A stretch of DNA of 64,000 bases. It comes from Vicia villosa (Eukaryota > Streptophyta > Magnoliopsida > Fabales > Fabaceae). Positions 47,106 through 59,899 of the stretch are shown in pieces. Location: positions 14,816,497 through 14,880,496 of the forward strand of contig NC_081182.1 in the NCBI RefSeq assembly GCF_029867415.1, in the 5' to 3' direction. Each line of letters starts with the position of its first letter. Position 1 is the first letter of the stretch. The position numbers were made by a program, and so were the translations under genes. The notes beneath the pieces were generated by a model. The model was not told the origin of the DNA and searched no databases. It saw only the letters and a program-made list of their open reading frames with translations.

Positions 47106-48073
47106 TGATTCTAATTTCATGACATATATATTTAGTATACCCTAGGACGTGTGTATGAGATGACTCATTTTAGACTAATGACTTGTTTCGTGTGAGATTA
47201 ATCTTATTGAAGTCAAAACCGTACGATAAAAGTTAGCAGTTTTTTAATTCACTTTTCTTTTTAAAAACTCAATATTTAACCAAATAATCAACTAATCCGT
47301 AGATCAATTTCATCAATAATCTACTAGTAGGGGGACCCAATTAGACAAACCAAACTTTAATTCATCTCTAAGCATGTCACATTTATACTGATTAATTACT
47401 AAAAAGAATTATAATTATAGTAAAATGGAAACACTTTAAGTATGATGTTAACAAGATATATGAAACTCAATCAACCTATCCTATAATCATTAACTTTGTT
47501 TACAAATTTTGCAACATGACAAATAACTTCCACATACATCCAAACCCCGCCATCAAATGTCAGATGTAAGCATCCTTAAATTACATCATAAGAACCAGTA
47601 ATTTTTTCTTACATAACATAAAACTACCAATACCCCTCTTTCTAACAACACTTATTATTTTTGACTGAAAGTTGTAACACTTTGTTACATTTTTACAACA
47701 CATGGAAGCAAATATCAACCGCAAAAGTTCACATCAAATGAAAATGACATGTCTTGTTGTGTAATGAGAATCCCATTGCAACCTTGGACTTTTGTGAATG
47801 AATCATTTCATCAACTATGTTCCCAAAGGCAAACAAATATCAAATTAAAATAATATTTTTTTTTATGAATTTGAGGTTTCTGATTTCTGATTTTTCTCAA
47901 TAAAGGCAACACCATTTCCTTCATCACTACTCAATAATTAGTTTTAGATTCACATTCTTCTCTTTATTTCTTTGGTTTTCACATTTTAGTTTACCTTAGC
48001 ATTGATTCTCTCTTATTCTGTTGTGTGAGTTTGAACAAACTCAGAAAAAGCTTAGTTTTTTGAGGTTACTACA
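47106..48073 (+). promoter_or_regulatory. Upstream region of the AGPase large subunit gene
   Basis: No gene and no repeat recognised. The last 150 bp are pyrimidine-rich, as in a 5' leader. No single TATA box was chosen. Confidence 0.35.
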
Positions 48074-50975
48074 ATGGCTTCTGGTTGTGTGAGCTTGAAA
48101 ACCAACACCCATTTTCTAAATTCTAAAAAAGGTTCTTTTTTTGGAGAAAGAGTCAATGGAAGCTTGAAAAACAGTTCATGGGTCATAGCACAGAAGAAGA
48201 TCAAACCTGCTGCTTTTTCTGCTATTCTTACTTCAGATGACCCCAAAGGTTCCCTGGTAAACGCAATTTCATTCTTGGTTTCAACTTTTGCTTCCAATTC
48301 TGAAAAAAAATTGATTTTTTTTAATCTTGTTTATGCTACATTTTTGTTTGGTGTATGATTATGATTATGAGTGTGTTTTTGAGTTTCAGAATTTGCAAGT
48401 GCCTTCATTTCTGAGACTAAGGGCTGATCCAAAGAATGTGATTTCCATTGTGTTGGGAGGAGGGCCTGGAACACATCTCTATCCCCTTACCAAACGAGCT
48501 GCAACACCTGCGGTGAGTGAGTTTTATGATGTGAATTGTTGTTTGGATTCTAACATTTTGGTGTTTTCTGATGTTTGTGATGATGGTTTGTTTGCTGTGT
48601 TTGTTTTGAAGGTTCCTGTTGGAGGATGCTATAGGCTTATAGATATTCCAATGAGTAACTGCATCAATAGTGGGATCAACAAGATATTTGTGCTGACTCA
48701 GTTCAACTCTGCTTCGTTAAATCGTCACATCGCTCGAACCTATTTCGGAAATGGTGTCAACTTTGGTGATGGATTTGTGGAGGTAATCATGCATCACCAT
48801 CATGAAAATGGATGGAAATTAGTTTTCTGTTGCCTTTATTTTATTAAATATTCATGCAATAATTTTGGATGGAACAATCTTTGACGAGACTTTACTAATC
48901 TTTCGGCCTAACTCCATAGAGAAATACCGATCCGATGAAGGAGATTCTTGTTGATGAATTTCAAGTTTGTTTCTATTTATGATCCATGCAGACTAATTTA
49001 AATCCATCTAAATGTCCAAATAGGTTCTGGCGGCGACACAAACACCAGGAGAAGCTGGAAAGAAGTGGTTTCAAGGAACTGCGGATGCTGTGAGACAATT
49101 TACCTGGATATTTGAGGTAGACAAATGATTTTTGTTGTTGTTGTATATACATGTCGATAGGTAATAGATTATTTATTGTAATCGATTCTTTTGTTCTCAT
49201 TTTTGAGCTTGTTGATAAGTAATAGATTCTTTGTCGTAGGATGCCAAGAATATAAACGTCGAGAATGTATTGATCTTGGCGGGAGATCATTTATACCGAA
49301 TGGATTACATGGACCTTTTGCAGGTATACGGTGTTATTATTTTGAGTGGATTGTTTTTTCATTTGATGTTATAAAGTTTTCTGATATATCTATATATTGA
49401 CAGAGTCACGTTGATAGAAATGCCGATATTACAGTTTCATGTGCCGCTGTTGGTGACAAGTGAGTATTATTATACTTTGTTTCATTCTAGAATGAGTGAA
49501 TAAAAGAAACAACCAATTCAATAGAAACAAAATTAAAATTTTCATCGCCTGCTTTTCAGCCGTGCATCGGATTATGGATTGGTCAAGGTAGACGACAGAG
49601 GCAACATCATCCAATTTTCAGAAAAACCGAAAGGCCCTGATCTGAAAGCAATGGTAATTCCAAACATATAACATAATGTTTGCACCTTCTTTTTGAAGAG
49701 ACAAAAAAATAAATTGATCATTCTCATTTTGCAGCAAGTTGATACTTCTCGTCTTGGCTTGTCACCACAAGATGCATCGAAGTCACCATATATTGCCTCT
49801 ATGGGAGTTTATGTATTCAAGAAAGATGTTTTACTCAAGCTTCTGAAATGGAGGTATCCTACAGCTAATGACTTCGGTTCTGAAATCATTCCTTCAGCTA
49901 TAAAAGAACACAATGTCCAAGTAAGAGGATTTCCAATACATTTGCTTACAAAAAATTTATCTGCAATCTATGACAATGGTAGCAATGAAAAAATCTATGC
50001 TTTTTTTGCAGGCATATTATTTCGGAGACTATTGGGAAGATATTGGAACGATAAAATCCTTCTATGATGCTAACCTCGCTCTTACTGAAGAGGTAAATTC
50101 AAGAAATCGTTAGTGTTCTTGTTCAGTTTAGTTGATTCAAACTAAAATCTGTTATATGTTACTCTCTCGCAGAGTCCAAAGTTTGAGTTTTATGATCCAA
50201 AGACACCGATTTTCACATCTCCAGGATTCCTACCACCAACAAAGTTTGACAACTCTCGAGTACGATAATCTATCTATCTTGTAATATGCTAATAACTCGT
50301 CGTAACATTATGTCTTTCTTATTCTGTCTGTGTTGCTTTGGTTTTGGTAGGTTGTGGATGCCATTATCTCCCATGGATGTTTCCTGAGAGATTGTACAAT
50401 CCAACACTCCATTGTCGGTGAAAGATCGCGTTTAGATTATGGCGTTGAGCTTCAGGTAATTAAACTACCACCATATATATTCTAGACTCGTTAGATGGTT
50501 CCTCCTAACTAACAACAAAATCACTTTTTACAGGACACTGTAATGATGGGAGCGGACTATTACCAAACTGAATCCGAAATCGCTTCTCTACTTGCAGAAG
50601 GGAAGGTCCCGATTGGCATCGGAAGGAATACCAAAATCAAGTAATGGTCCTGATTAGCATTTTTGCGTAGCAAATCTATTTACTATTCTGAACTCTCATT
50701 GTTTGTTATTTATTATCTTTGTTAAAGGAACTGCATTATTGACAAAAATGCAAAGATCGGGAAAGATGTCGTCATCGCAAACAAAGACGTAAGCATAAAT
50801 ATAAGTTAGTAGTTTTCTTGTACATAATACATTTGTTCACGCTTGCTTATAAACTCGAATGTTTTATCTGTAGGGCGTTCAAGAAGCGGATAGATCGGAA
50901 GATGGTTTCTACATCCGATCAGGAATCACCATCATAATGGAGAAAGCGACGATAGAAGACGGAACTGTCATATAA
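48074..50975 (+). CDS. ADP-glucose pyrophosphorylase large subunit
   Basis: Predicted 510-residue plastid precursor of the starch pathway, making ADP-glucose from glucose-1-phosphate and ATP in a heterotetramer with the small subunit. Fourteen exons: 48074-48256, 48390-48512, 48612-48782, 49024-49116, 49240-49323, 49404-49459, 49560-49653, 49735-49920, 50012-50092, 50173-50259, 50351-50455, 50534-50640, 50728-50788, 50874-50975; all GT-AG and in frame. Residues 1 to about 55 are Ser/Lys-rich without acidic residues until late, as in transit peptides. The N-terminal signature is [19 protein letters not shown]; the position after GT, Arg in catalytic small subunits, is His90, typical of regulatory large subunits. 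[29 protein letters not shown] and the C-terminal left-handed beta-helix ([18 protein letters not shown]) are complete. The protein ends IEDGTVI, as in the family. Confidence 0.96.
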
Positions 50976-52858
50976 ACAATGGTTAGTAGTTATTTCACGA
51001 GCTGGTTTCGATAAAGCGCCGGAAGAAGCATTGCAAGGAACATTTCATCCCATGTTTTGGGATCGGTACGAAATGCTATGTTGAATAGAGAAAGCTGCAT
51101 GTGTAAAATAGGAGCTCTCCCACTAGATGTAGAAATAGAAATGAATAAATGATGAAAGTGAAGATGCAGAAAAGTAAAATAAATTGAAGGGTTGAGTTTG
51201 TGAGCTATCAAGTTTCCATATTCTCTCCTTTGCAACTGTAAAAGACACCTTTTAAATTAGTGTATCAGTAAATTATTATTTTGAATGGTGGAAATAAGCA
51301 TTCTAGTTACTTGTTTCTTCAAGTAACATAGACATATAATATTACTCGGCGAATTCAAAATGCATATTCTATATAAACTAATTTGGATTTCTAAGCTGCT
51401 TCTTGGAGTCGTTGGATCAAGATTGCACAGTACAGTTAAAATTAGAGTTGTCTGAGTTTGTTCCAACAACTCCAGATACGCACACCAGAACCAAGCCACG
51501 TGCCTATCTTAAGCCTTCGGATCCGATCCAACAGCTTCCCGCAATCCAAGTTGCGCCTATAGGAAGCGGTTTTCAACCACCAGTCATATATAAGCTCAAT
51601 TACGTGCCATTATATGTACATTTTCATTCATCCTTGCAAGTTACACTTTTTCGACTTTACTAACATGTGCTTTAGAGTGTTAACCTTGCAAGTACATCCT
51701 ACGCTCCAAGACTTACACCGCCGTATTAGAGAGCTTCTACAACTATCATCTGCACATCATCGATCTTTTTTCCACGCCTGAATGGCGGCACCGTTGTGGG
51801 AACTGTTTTTTGATTCTCGCAAAATTCCACGTCGAATTCTTTAGATCCTTTCTATTGCATCGCTACAACTGTTCTTGTCGATCGATCAGATCGGTGCGAA
51901 TCTTCTCAACCAACAATGATCGCTTTGAAATCAACTAGATTGGCCGCTCATCGCAACACCAGTCATGTGACCAAAGCCGCCGAGGCAGTCCTTGCCTCCT
52001 CTTATTAGACATGATTCTTTTCTAGCTACTTCATTTAATCATTTATGGTTATTTATTAAGACATTGAAGCATTCTCTCATGATTACTATTTTTATAAAAT
52101 AGACTACGCCTATGTTTGGCATTATTCAAAAGCCACGGTGTGAACGAACGGTAAGGAGAAGCTAACATTAGTAGCTTTGAAAAATCACGGTGCAAAGGAC
52201 TCCAAACGTGAGGTGGCGGTGATTCACCTGCTTACCAAACACACACTACAAAACCTAAAATCTATTTGTGAGACTAGGTTTTTGGCTCCCTCCTCTTGCA
52301 TGTGAATTTCTCCTTTTGTATGGGTACTATTAGTATCCATGAAAAGCATGTCATTTTCTCCTTTTGTATGCATCATTCAGTTCAACTGAATCTTTTTATG
52401 ATTCATTTGTTTGTATTTTCGTTTGCTTGTATATCCATTTTTGTCATCCTATTGATACCTAACAATCCGTAAAAGAACGCAATTGTGTAGAATTGGAATA
52501 TGCATCATATAAGGTACAGAGTCCTATATTGGCATAGTAAGTGTTACACATTATGGATGGGTCCTTTATTGCACCTCCACACTATTCATCAACTATGTTA
52601 TGTATGATAATAATATTTCTGTTGAGCATACATTCTACTGAAACTTAGAAACCATAATTTCTTTAGGAACTTGGACTTCCACTTGAAAACCAAAATAGCA
52701 TCCATCAATGCAAGTCCAAAACAAAGAAAATCCTAAAGCTATTGTCATGATTTATTTGATCTAAAGTTGGTAAATAATCATCAGGTATAAGAAGATGTTG
52801 CAATTGGAAATTAATAAAAAGTATCGCTTTATTATTTCTATACATTTACACGTATAAT
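50976..52858. other. AGPase 3' region, then gene-free sequence
   Basis: The first 250 bp are probably 3' UTR. A plus-strand open stretch at 51403-51663 has no recognised domain. Around 52105-52250 TGTTTGG-type sequences with a repeated CACGGTG/CACCG core may be a small foldback element. From about 52740 to 52858 the sequence is the duplicated 3' flank of the DUF241 gene at 53949. Confidence 0.4.
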
Positions 52859-53885
52859 TAGAGTTGTCAAATAAGCCTTATATTGGAAAGTCCCATTTAT
52901 TTGGCCCCATCAAAGCCCTAATAAATTAAGCCCTTATTATAAGAGACTTATTTTGGGGCCTAAAATGTTAGGCCCTTTAGATAATGCATTTTTTTTTGCC
53001 CCATTGAGAGGGCCCTATTTCATTCCAAAAACTTCTATAGACTAAAAAGAACTCTTTTTATCTTTCATTCCCGGGTGGCCCACTTTTTTACTTGTCGCAC
53101 AAAATTCTATCTGCTAGGTGTTTAAGCTCATTTTAAAAAAATGCCTAAGCTCATTTTGAAAAAGTAATTTAATTAAGTAGTTATATTATATTTTTCTAGC
53201 AATTTTCATTGGCGCTGCGGTTTATCTTTTAGGTAAAAACGTTTATTTGTTCATGAAACAAACTTACTCTTGATTCGATAATACATTTGAGAAAAAAGTA
53301 TTTGTTAGTTGAGAACGTGTATCTTTTTGGTTTTTATCCTGGACCAATTTAATTAATTAATTGATTATATTATATTTGACAAATATTAGAAAATGCGTAT
53401 GTTTTCCAAAAATAATCCACTCTAATATTTTTTTATATTATTTAAAATTAATTAATTAAAAAACAATCCATTAAAATGACAATTCATTTTTGATTATTTA
53501 ATTAAAAATGACAAGCACGCAATTTTTTACTGAGAAGTACGTAAGTTTATAGATTTTTTTTAAAATGGGAAGTTTTTTTGAAATTATATTATATTTTGTT
53601 AATTAAAAGTAAATAATATTAAATGAGTGGAGTAATTATTATTACATTAAATAAACAATGGGAAGTTTTTGAAAATAAATTTTTTTTTTCAATTTCTTTT
53701 TAAATTTTTTTTCCTAATTATGTTTTTTTAATTTTATTTGGGCCTTAGGGCCCCCTTTTGAATTTTGGGGTCTTCTAACTTTAGGCCCTATGTATTTGAG
53801 GGCTTACTATTGTTAAACTTTTTTAGGCCCTCTTAATATTGGGGCTGGGGCCCAAATTAATTGGCCCCTTAAATTGACACCTCTA
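52859..53885. mobile_element. Non-autonomous hAT-type element with perfect target duplication
   Basis: A 1027-bp element with inverted ends TAGAGTTGTCAAATAAG and CTTAAATTGACACCTCTA. It is flanked by the perfect 8-bp duplication CGTATAAT (52851-52858 and 53886-53893). GGCCC/GGGCC motifs cluster at both ends; the AT-rich centre is non-coding. It sits in the duplicated 3' flank of a DUF241 gene; the flank at 63300-63450 lacks it. Confidence 0.9.
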
Positions 53886-53948
53886 CGTATAATTTCCATG
53901 TACAAGTGTATCTATATCACTACAAAATTGAGTCCCATAGAAGTTCTA

Positions 53949-54836
53949 CTAATTGTTGAGGATATTTAGAAGTGAGACTCTGATTTTAATAAGACGCCTA
54001 AACAAAAACTCAAGCCCTTCTTCAAGGTCTTGAATGCTTGACTCGGTTTTCTCTAAGTGGTTTTGCAAATCATTGATGCCTTCAAGTTTTCTAGTCTTGG
54101 TAAATATGAAAGACTGCAATGCTACATCCACTTGAGCAAATTCACTTTCATCTGTCAATTGTGAACAAGCAACTCTGTTGGACTGAATTAACTTGGAAAT
54201 GGAACCCCATCTGTTTGACTTTGATTGTATAGTCCCTGAGATAAATTGCAGAATTCTTTGAAATGTAGATAGTGTAGCTACTTCAACATTTTGTAATAAT
54301 TTAATCAAAGTCAGTGTTTGATGGTCTTTGTTTGTAGATAACATGTTGCAACTTTTGGTATTTCCCTTCAAATTTGTCAATGCTTTGGAGATGGCCTTTT
54401 TCACAACCTTTCTAGATGTCAAGAATTTCTTAGCCTCTGCAGTGACCTCCGATCCGCCTCCTCTTCTTCTTATGATGGATTGAAGTTCCCTTATGCACTC
54501 TTTTGTATGAATTACAGCATCTTTGGCAGCACTACACACATCTAATAGCCTTAAGGATCCATCCAATAGGTTATTTACCCAATTTTCTTGATGCTTATCA
54601 TGTACAAGTGCATCTTGTGTTAGTGGAAGCTGAATCAAATTTTCAACACACTCGATCAAATCTCGCAAGCCATCAATCTTATGGAAAACTGACGATGAGG
54701 AGGAGGTTTCATCGGAAGACCTTTGTAAGGTTTCCAAATGTTGACTGCATTTAAGAATGAGGGGGTGTGGTCTAGATGGCAAGCTGATTGAGCGGCCATG
54801 GAAATTGGATTTTGTATTCATAGGAGATACTGCCAT
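53949..54836 (-). CDS. DUF241 domain protein 1
   Basis: Intronless gene for 295 residues. The N-terminus is RSISLPSRPHPLILKC, then a nearly all-helical DUF241 domain (PF03087) with LRDLIECVENLIQLPLTQ, NNLLDGSLRLLDVCSAAKDAV, ELQSIIRRRGGG and a C-terminal helix, LEEGLEFLFRRLIKIRVSLLNIL. An in-frame upstream ATG (54923) would add 29 residues, but the ATG at 54834-54836 is the one shared with the paralogues at 57208 and 60785, so it is chosen. The family is plant-specific with no established biochemical function. It is the left member of a local cluster and transcribes away from the gene at 57208. Confidence 0.9.
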   Translation of the reverse strand: MAVSPMNTKSNFHGRSISLPSRPHPLILKCSQHLETLQRSSDETSSSSSVFHKIDGLRDLIECVENLIQLPLTQDALVHDKHQENWVNNLLDGSLRLLDVCSAAKDAVIHTKECIRELQSIIRRRGGGSEVTAEAKKFLTSRKVVKKAISKALTNLKGNTKSCNMLSTNKDHQTLTLIKLLQNVEVATLSTFQRILQFISGTIQSKSNRWGSISKLIQSNRVACSQLTDESEFAQVDVALQSFIFTKTRKLEGINDLQNHLEKTESSIQDLEEGLEFLFRRLIKIRVSLLNILNN

Positions 54837-57207
54837 TTTTATTTTACTGCTAAAGAGAAGAAAAAGAGAAGCCTTTGTTTGAATGTTGAATTGAGTTATG
54901 GATCTGTATTTTTCCATTGGCATCTTCTCAATTTATATCAAAGGTGTCAGGCGACATAAGGAATCTCATCTTAATCACATATCAATGAGGCCAACTAATC
55001 CAGATTTGAATTTAGACATTATTGCAAAGATGTTAGAGCTTTGTCTCCTCCAAGGTATAATTCCAACTCATTTGCATTATTATAACATTTTCAATGCAAA
55101 TGCTTTACCTAAAACGTGTTTTAATCATAAACATAACCATTTTCACGTGTGCAGTATTGTCAGGCATGTCTCTGTTGGAGGAACATGACTCACACCACAC
55201 GTTTAAACATATGTTAACATGTGTTGAAATCCTTGATCAACTCACACACATGTACTAGATCAAAAAAGATCTGAACAAGTTATTTATAAATAGAACTGCT
55301 TGTCATCTTCCAGACACATGATCCACTTTCCATGTTCATACACTCCCATCACATGCAAGGTCCTTGGAGTTCAAAATTTGAGTTTTATTATAGATCCTTG
55401 ACTTGAAATAGGGATGATATCCCATTTATATATGGCACATGCTCTCCCATCTCATGCAAGATTGACCAAATGTCATGCATTAGTTCTAAAAAAGAGGGGA
55501 GATGCTGGCACAAAAGGATGAAATTGATGACTTTAAAAAGCAGTATGCAATTCCAATTGTGGTAGCGACATGGAGGTTTTTGAAGTGAGTGTTAGGAATT
55601 TGTAAATCTACCTGGGCTTAAATCCATCATTCATCTTCGTCTTCATCCACTGCTCATCATCCTCATCTTCGTCTTCGTAATGAGGATGGATGAGTACAAG
55701 GATGGGCGATAGAAAGATCCTTAGAAGAGCCCGCTATCATAGCAAACATTTGTCTATGAAATTCTTCAAATTTCCTCTCCAACAACGTGGACCACTCATA
55801 ATATATGAGAAAGTAAATTAAACACTAAAAAGTACATTATCATCAAACTACTAAAAAGGAAATTTTAAACCCAGCAGAAACAAACAAAACAAAAAGGGAA
55901 CATGATCTTTAATATTTATCAACTACACCGTAATATTCAATTGTTTTTAACATTGCACAATTAAAAAAATCTATAATAAATATTATGCGGTTATGTGTCC
56001 ATGTCAAATAAGCCTAAATATCTCAAAATGTATGTGAAAATAATATTCTGGAAGCAAACAGAAATGAGTAACATAGGAGAAGTCAATCTTGGAACTAGTC
56101 AAATCCAAATGTAAAACACATATAAGTTGAGCCACTTGAACCTCAGTAAACAACTTTTCTTAAGAATAAAGCATATAATGGGGAACAAACATGCAGGTTT
56201 ATACATTACTATGATTCACAAGCAGCCAATAAATATTCAGCAGTGGCTTCAGAAGTGCAACTATCTACCATTTCATTTGGTGATCTAAAGGTCAAATTAG
56301 TGAATACGTGCGAATTGTAGTGTTTAAGTTATTGAAGATGATGACCAAAAAGCAGTGGCTTCAGAATTTTCCAATCTTTGTAGATTAAACTCAACTAGTC
56401 CTTTAGGGTTTATTCTACCACAACTACAATTTTCTATTCTCATAAAATACGGATAGCTGCTATAGTAGACGAGAATACAAGTAATGGTCCTAGTAGTTGA
56501 TATATTCTAAATGAGAGTTGCTATGCTTACACCGTATGTATACACCGTATCAAATACACATGGCCGTATTATTATACTGTTACATTTAGTGTAAAAATAG
56601 CATTTCACATTCTAAATATATAGCAAATAACTAGAGGAGACAAAAAATCATAATTTTTAAGTTCAAATTCCACTAATTCTTGGCTACCACAGTAATGTTT
56701 GCTCAATGCTGCTTCCCAACATATCCATAAGATATAATAAAACTCAAACTGTGAACTTCAAGGGGCGTGCAGGTGATGGGAGTGCACGAACATGGATAGG
56801 GATCATGTGTCTGTAAGATGAGAAGTAGTTCTATTTATAAATAGCTTGTTAAGATCTGTTTTGATCATGTGGGTGGTGTGAGTCATGTTCCTCCAAGAGA
56901 CATGCTGCAATTGTTGCATTAGGTATTATTATTATTATTATAACATTTGCATTGAAAATGTTATAATAATGCAAATGCAACAGAGTATTAGTTGGAGAGA
57001 TTCCTTGGAGGAGACACATCTCTAACATTTATGTAGTAATGTTTGGATTCAAATCTTGATTAATTGGCCTCATTCATATGTGATTAAGATGAGATTCCAT
57101 ATGTCGCCTAACACCTATGATATATACTGAGAAGATGCCAATGAAAAATAACAGACTCAATTCCACATACAAATCAAGGCTTCTCTTTCTCTTCTTTTGA
57201 GAAAAAA
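54837..57207. promoter_or_regulatory. Shared divergent upstream region of DUF241 genes 1 and 2
   Basis: Both sides carry the same block in opposite orientation. Near each start codon is a TATA-like GATAT(A)AA/ATATAT stretch followed by GAGAAGATGCCAATG. Further out lie CATTTGCATTGAAAATGTTATAA, GTGTGAGTCATGTTCCTCCA and TATTTATAAATA (about 55281 and 56832). The block between about 55440 and 56230 is not shared and holds no gene. Confidence 0.6.
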
Positions 57208-58095
57208 ATGGCAGCTTCTTACCCTTTGAACACAAAATCCCATTTCCATGCTCGCTCAATCAGCTTGCCATCTAGACCACACCCCTTATTTCTTAAATGC
57301 AGTGAACATTTGGAGACCTTATTAAAGTCTTCAAATGAAACTTTCTCCTCATCGTTACTTTTCCATAAGATCGATGGCTTGCGAGATTTGATTGAGTGTG
57401 TTGAAAATTTGATTCAGCTTCCACTCACACAAGATGCACTTGTCCATGATCATCAAGAAAATTGGGTAAATAACCTATTGGATGGATCCTTAAGGCTCTT
57501 AGATGTATGTAGTGCTGCAAAAGATGCTGTAATTCATACAAAAGAATGCACAAGAGAACTTCAATCCATCATAAGAAGAAGAGGAGACGGAGCGGACGTC
57601 ACTGCAGAGGCTAAGAAATTCATGACATCTAGAAAAGTTGTGAAAAAGGCCATCTCCAAAGCCTTGACAAATTTGAAGGGAAATACCAAAAGTTGCAACA
57701 TGTTATTTACTAACAAAGACCATCAAACATTGGCTTTGATTAAATTATTACAAGATGTTGAAGTAGCTACACTAACTACATTCCAGACAACACTGCAATT
57801 TATCTCAGGGACCACACCGTTAAAATCAAACAGTTGGGGCTCCATTTCCAAGCTAATACAGTCTAAAAGAGTTGCTTGCTCTCTAGTTGCAGATGAGAGT
57901 GAATTTACCCAAGTGGATGTAGCATTGCAATGTTTCCTATTTACCAAGACTGGAAAACTTGAAGCTATCAATGATCTACAAAACCATTTGTTAAAAGCAG
58001 AATGTTGCAGTCAGGACCTTGAAGAAGGACTTGAGTTTCTGTTTAGGCGTCTCATTAAAATCCGAGTCACACTTCTTAATACCCTCAATCATTAG
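57208..58095 (+). CDS. DUF241 domain protein 2
   Basis: Intronless, 295 residues, start MAASYPLNTKSHFHARSIS. It is collinear with the proteins at 53949 and 60785 over its full length but the most different of the set: SLLFHKIDG for SSLFHKIDG, HLLKAECCSQDLEEG for HLEKTESCIQDLEEG, and RVTLLNTLNH at the end. All hallmark segments are kept and the frame is intact. Function unknown for the family. Confidence 0.9.
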   Translation: MAASYPLNTKSHFHARSISLPSRPHPLFLKCSEHLETLLKSSNETFSSSLLFHKIDGLRDLIECVENLIQLPLTQDALVHDHQENWVNNLLDGSLRLLDVCSAAKDAVIHTKECTRELQSIIRRRGDGADVTAEAKKFMTSRKVVKKAISKALTNLKGNTKSCNMLFTNKDHQTLALIKLLQDVEVATLTTFQTTLQFISGTTPLKSNSWGSISKLIQSKRVACSLVADESEFTQVDVALQCFLFTKTGKLEAINDLQNHLLKAECCSQDLEEGLEFLFRRLIKIRVTLLNTLNH

Positions 58096-58277
58096 TTGAA
58101 TGTATACAAGGATCAAAATTTTGTAGTGATATAGATACACTTGTACATAGAAATTATATGTGTAAATGAATAGCAATAATAAAGGGATACTTTTTATTAA
58201 TTTCCTATTGCAACATCTTCAGAAACCTGATGATTATTTACTAACTTGTACAGAAATTAAATCAAGACAATAGCTTT

Positions 58278-58680
58278 ATGACATTGAAGCTCTTCTCTAT
58301 GTTCAAAAAGCACAGCTTGACAAGTATCGACAAGAGGTAGTTTTCATGAATGCCTCTGCAAATTTGGCTCACACCATACTAAGTGAAAACTCAGGCAGTA
58401 ATGATTCAAGTGAGGGTGGTTATCAACAATTTTCTGGTAGAGGACGTCAATTTTATGGTTGTGGTCGTGGTAAGTCCAATCTTGGCACTGGTAATCGTCC
58501 AACTTGTCAGCTCTACAACAAATATGGTCACTCAGTCATGGAATATTGACACAGCTTTGATGAATCCTTCGAGCCAACTCAAGTCAAGTAGCAATCAAAC
58601 TCTTCTGGTGGTGCAGATCACATTCAAGGCAATGATAGTAAAAAAGTCAAGGAAATAACAATAATAATAATAATAAAGAA
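58278..58680 (+). pseudogene. copia gag fragment with degenerate zinc knuckle
   Basis: Reads IEALLYVQKAQLDKY, MNASANLAHT, a Gly/Arg-rich stretch (FSGRGRQFYGCGRGKSN) and CQLYNKYGHSVMEY followed by a stop and HSFDESFEPT. In copia gags this is C-x2-C-x4-H-x4-C followed by H-RFD; here two cysteines are replaced (both by Tyr). There are no LTRs. It lies directly behind the duplicated 3' flank of DUF241 gene 2. Confidence 0.7.
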
Positions 58681-59596
58681 CAAAGCTGATGGAAAAAAAA
58701 ACAAGTAATCAAGGAAAAGAAATTTGAAGGACTCTTGATGAGATTCTAATGGATTGAATCGAGTCTTCGCAGAAGAGGTCTTGATGCATCAATTATCTGT
58801 AAATGATGCGTGAAATTAGTAAATGTTTCGCACGTGAGCTTACGGTGCCCTCTTCTAATTTCCCCCGTCTCTTTTACAGCGCCCTTCTATCTTTGAAATA
58901 GTTAAGCATATAATGAGTTTACATCTAAATGCAATTTGCAGATGACTTGTATACATGGCTACCGAATGCAAAATGTATATTCGAACCTTACTTCTCTTCA
59001 GCATCAATTATGTGCATAGGCAAATGAACTTTTTGGTTGGCGATGTAACGTCTTCTCCTTTTGTGGGTCTGGAACATTAGACTCATTGTTGGTTCCGATT
59101 TCCTCAAACTCTCTAATACTTCTTGGCTATTGTCCATAGCACACTTTATTCTATTCATAAATATACCAGTCATTCCAATCTCTGATCCCTCCCACCAAAT
59201 ATTTTGTGTTTACCTTCGTTCCCTTATTCTTTGTACATTTGTTCCATCAACCATTGGTTACTTTACCCGTTTGATGTTAAGATTAAGAATGTATCTTTAC
59301 ATGAGAATCTTTATGAAACCATATATATACATTGACATATTCCTCTTGGTTTTGGGTTTGACAAGAACTTCAAAAAAGTTGAGAAGCCAAACTCTTGTTC
59401 TAATTTATGGTGAACTCCATTATCTATATCTTCAATGCACGACTTTAACTTGTGCATATGAATTTGAAATTCTGAATAGAAGAAGCCTTGGAACTGATGA
59501 GAAACTACAACACTGCATCAACCTTTATAAATTCATTTGTTTCTGATTGTTGTGAATTACACTATATTCTTTTAGGACGCATCAACTTTGAAATTG
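58681..59596. other. Gene-free sequence
   Basis: Open stretches at 58988-59173 (minus) and 59061-59546 (plus) match no family I know. An ATA-type trinucleotide run occurs at about 58660. Confidence 0.35.
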
Positions 59597-59890
59597 CTAA
59601 GCACTGAAAAAAGTCTTATTGTGTTGGTTTTTTGAAGAAACTTTGAACTTACTTTTCATTGCTTTCAAATTTCCAAGAGCTGTTGCAATTGCTTTCCTTA
59701 TTTTTCTTCTTATATGCCAAATATTTATCACCCTAAACTGTAGTTCCACTTTCCACATCTCTCTTCCTAAGAATAACTGACTGAAGTTCATGCAAAATAC
59801 TTGTTGATTGCACCGTACAATCTTTACTGTATTATAAATCTCCAAGAGTCTCGTAGATCCATCTAATGGTTCATCAACCTGTTTCTCATG
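59597..59890 (-). pseudogene. Decayed DUF241 copy
   Basis: On the minus strand HEKQVDEPLDGSTRLLEIYNTVK corresponds to the LLDGSLRLLDVCSAAKD block. IRRKIRKAIATALGNLKAMKSK corresponds to VVKKAISKALTNLKGN, and KNQHNKTFFSA to the NKDHQTL region. Intervening sequence and both ends are degraded. It is more distant from the four intact genes than they are from each other, so it is probably an older or different subfamily member. Confidence 0.7.
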
Positions 59891-59899
59891 GCAATGCTT

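Noticed and set aside
54837..54923. Longer N-terminus of DUF241 protein 1 from the ATG at 54923
   Set aside because: The paralogue at 60785 has the same upstream ATG out of frame and the one at 57208 closes it with a stop; only the ATG at 54836 is shared by all.
59061..59546. Plus-strand frame of 161 codons
   Set aside because: Low-complexity hydrophobic and Leu/Ile-rich reading, no domain, no promoter-like context; not enough to call a gene.
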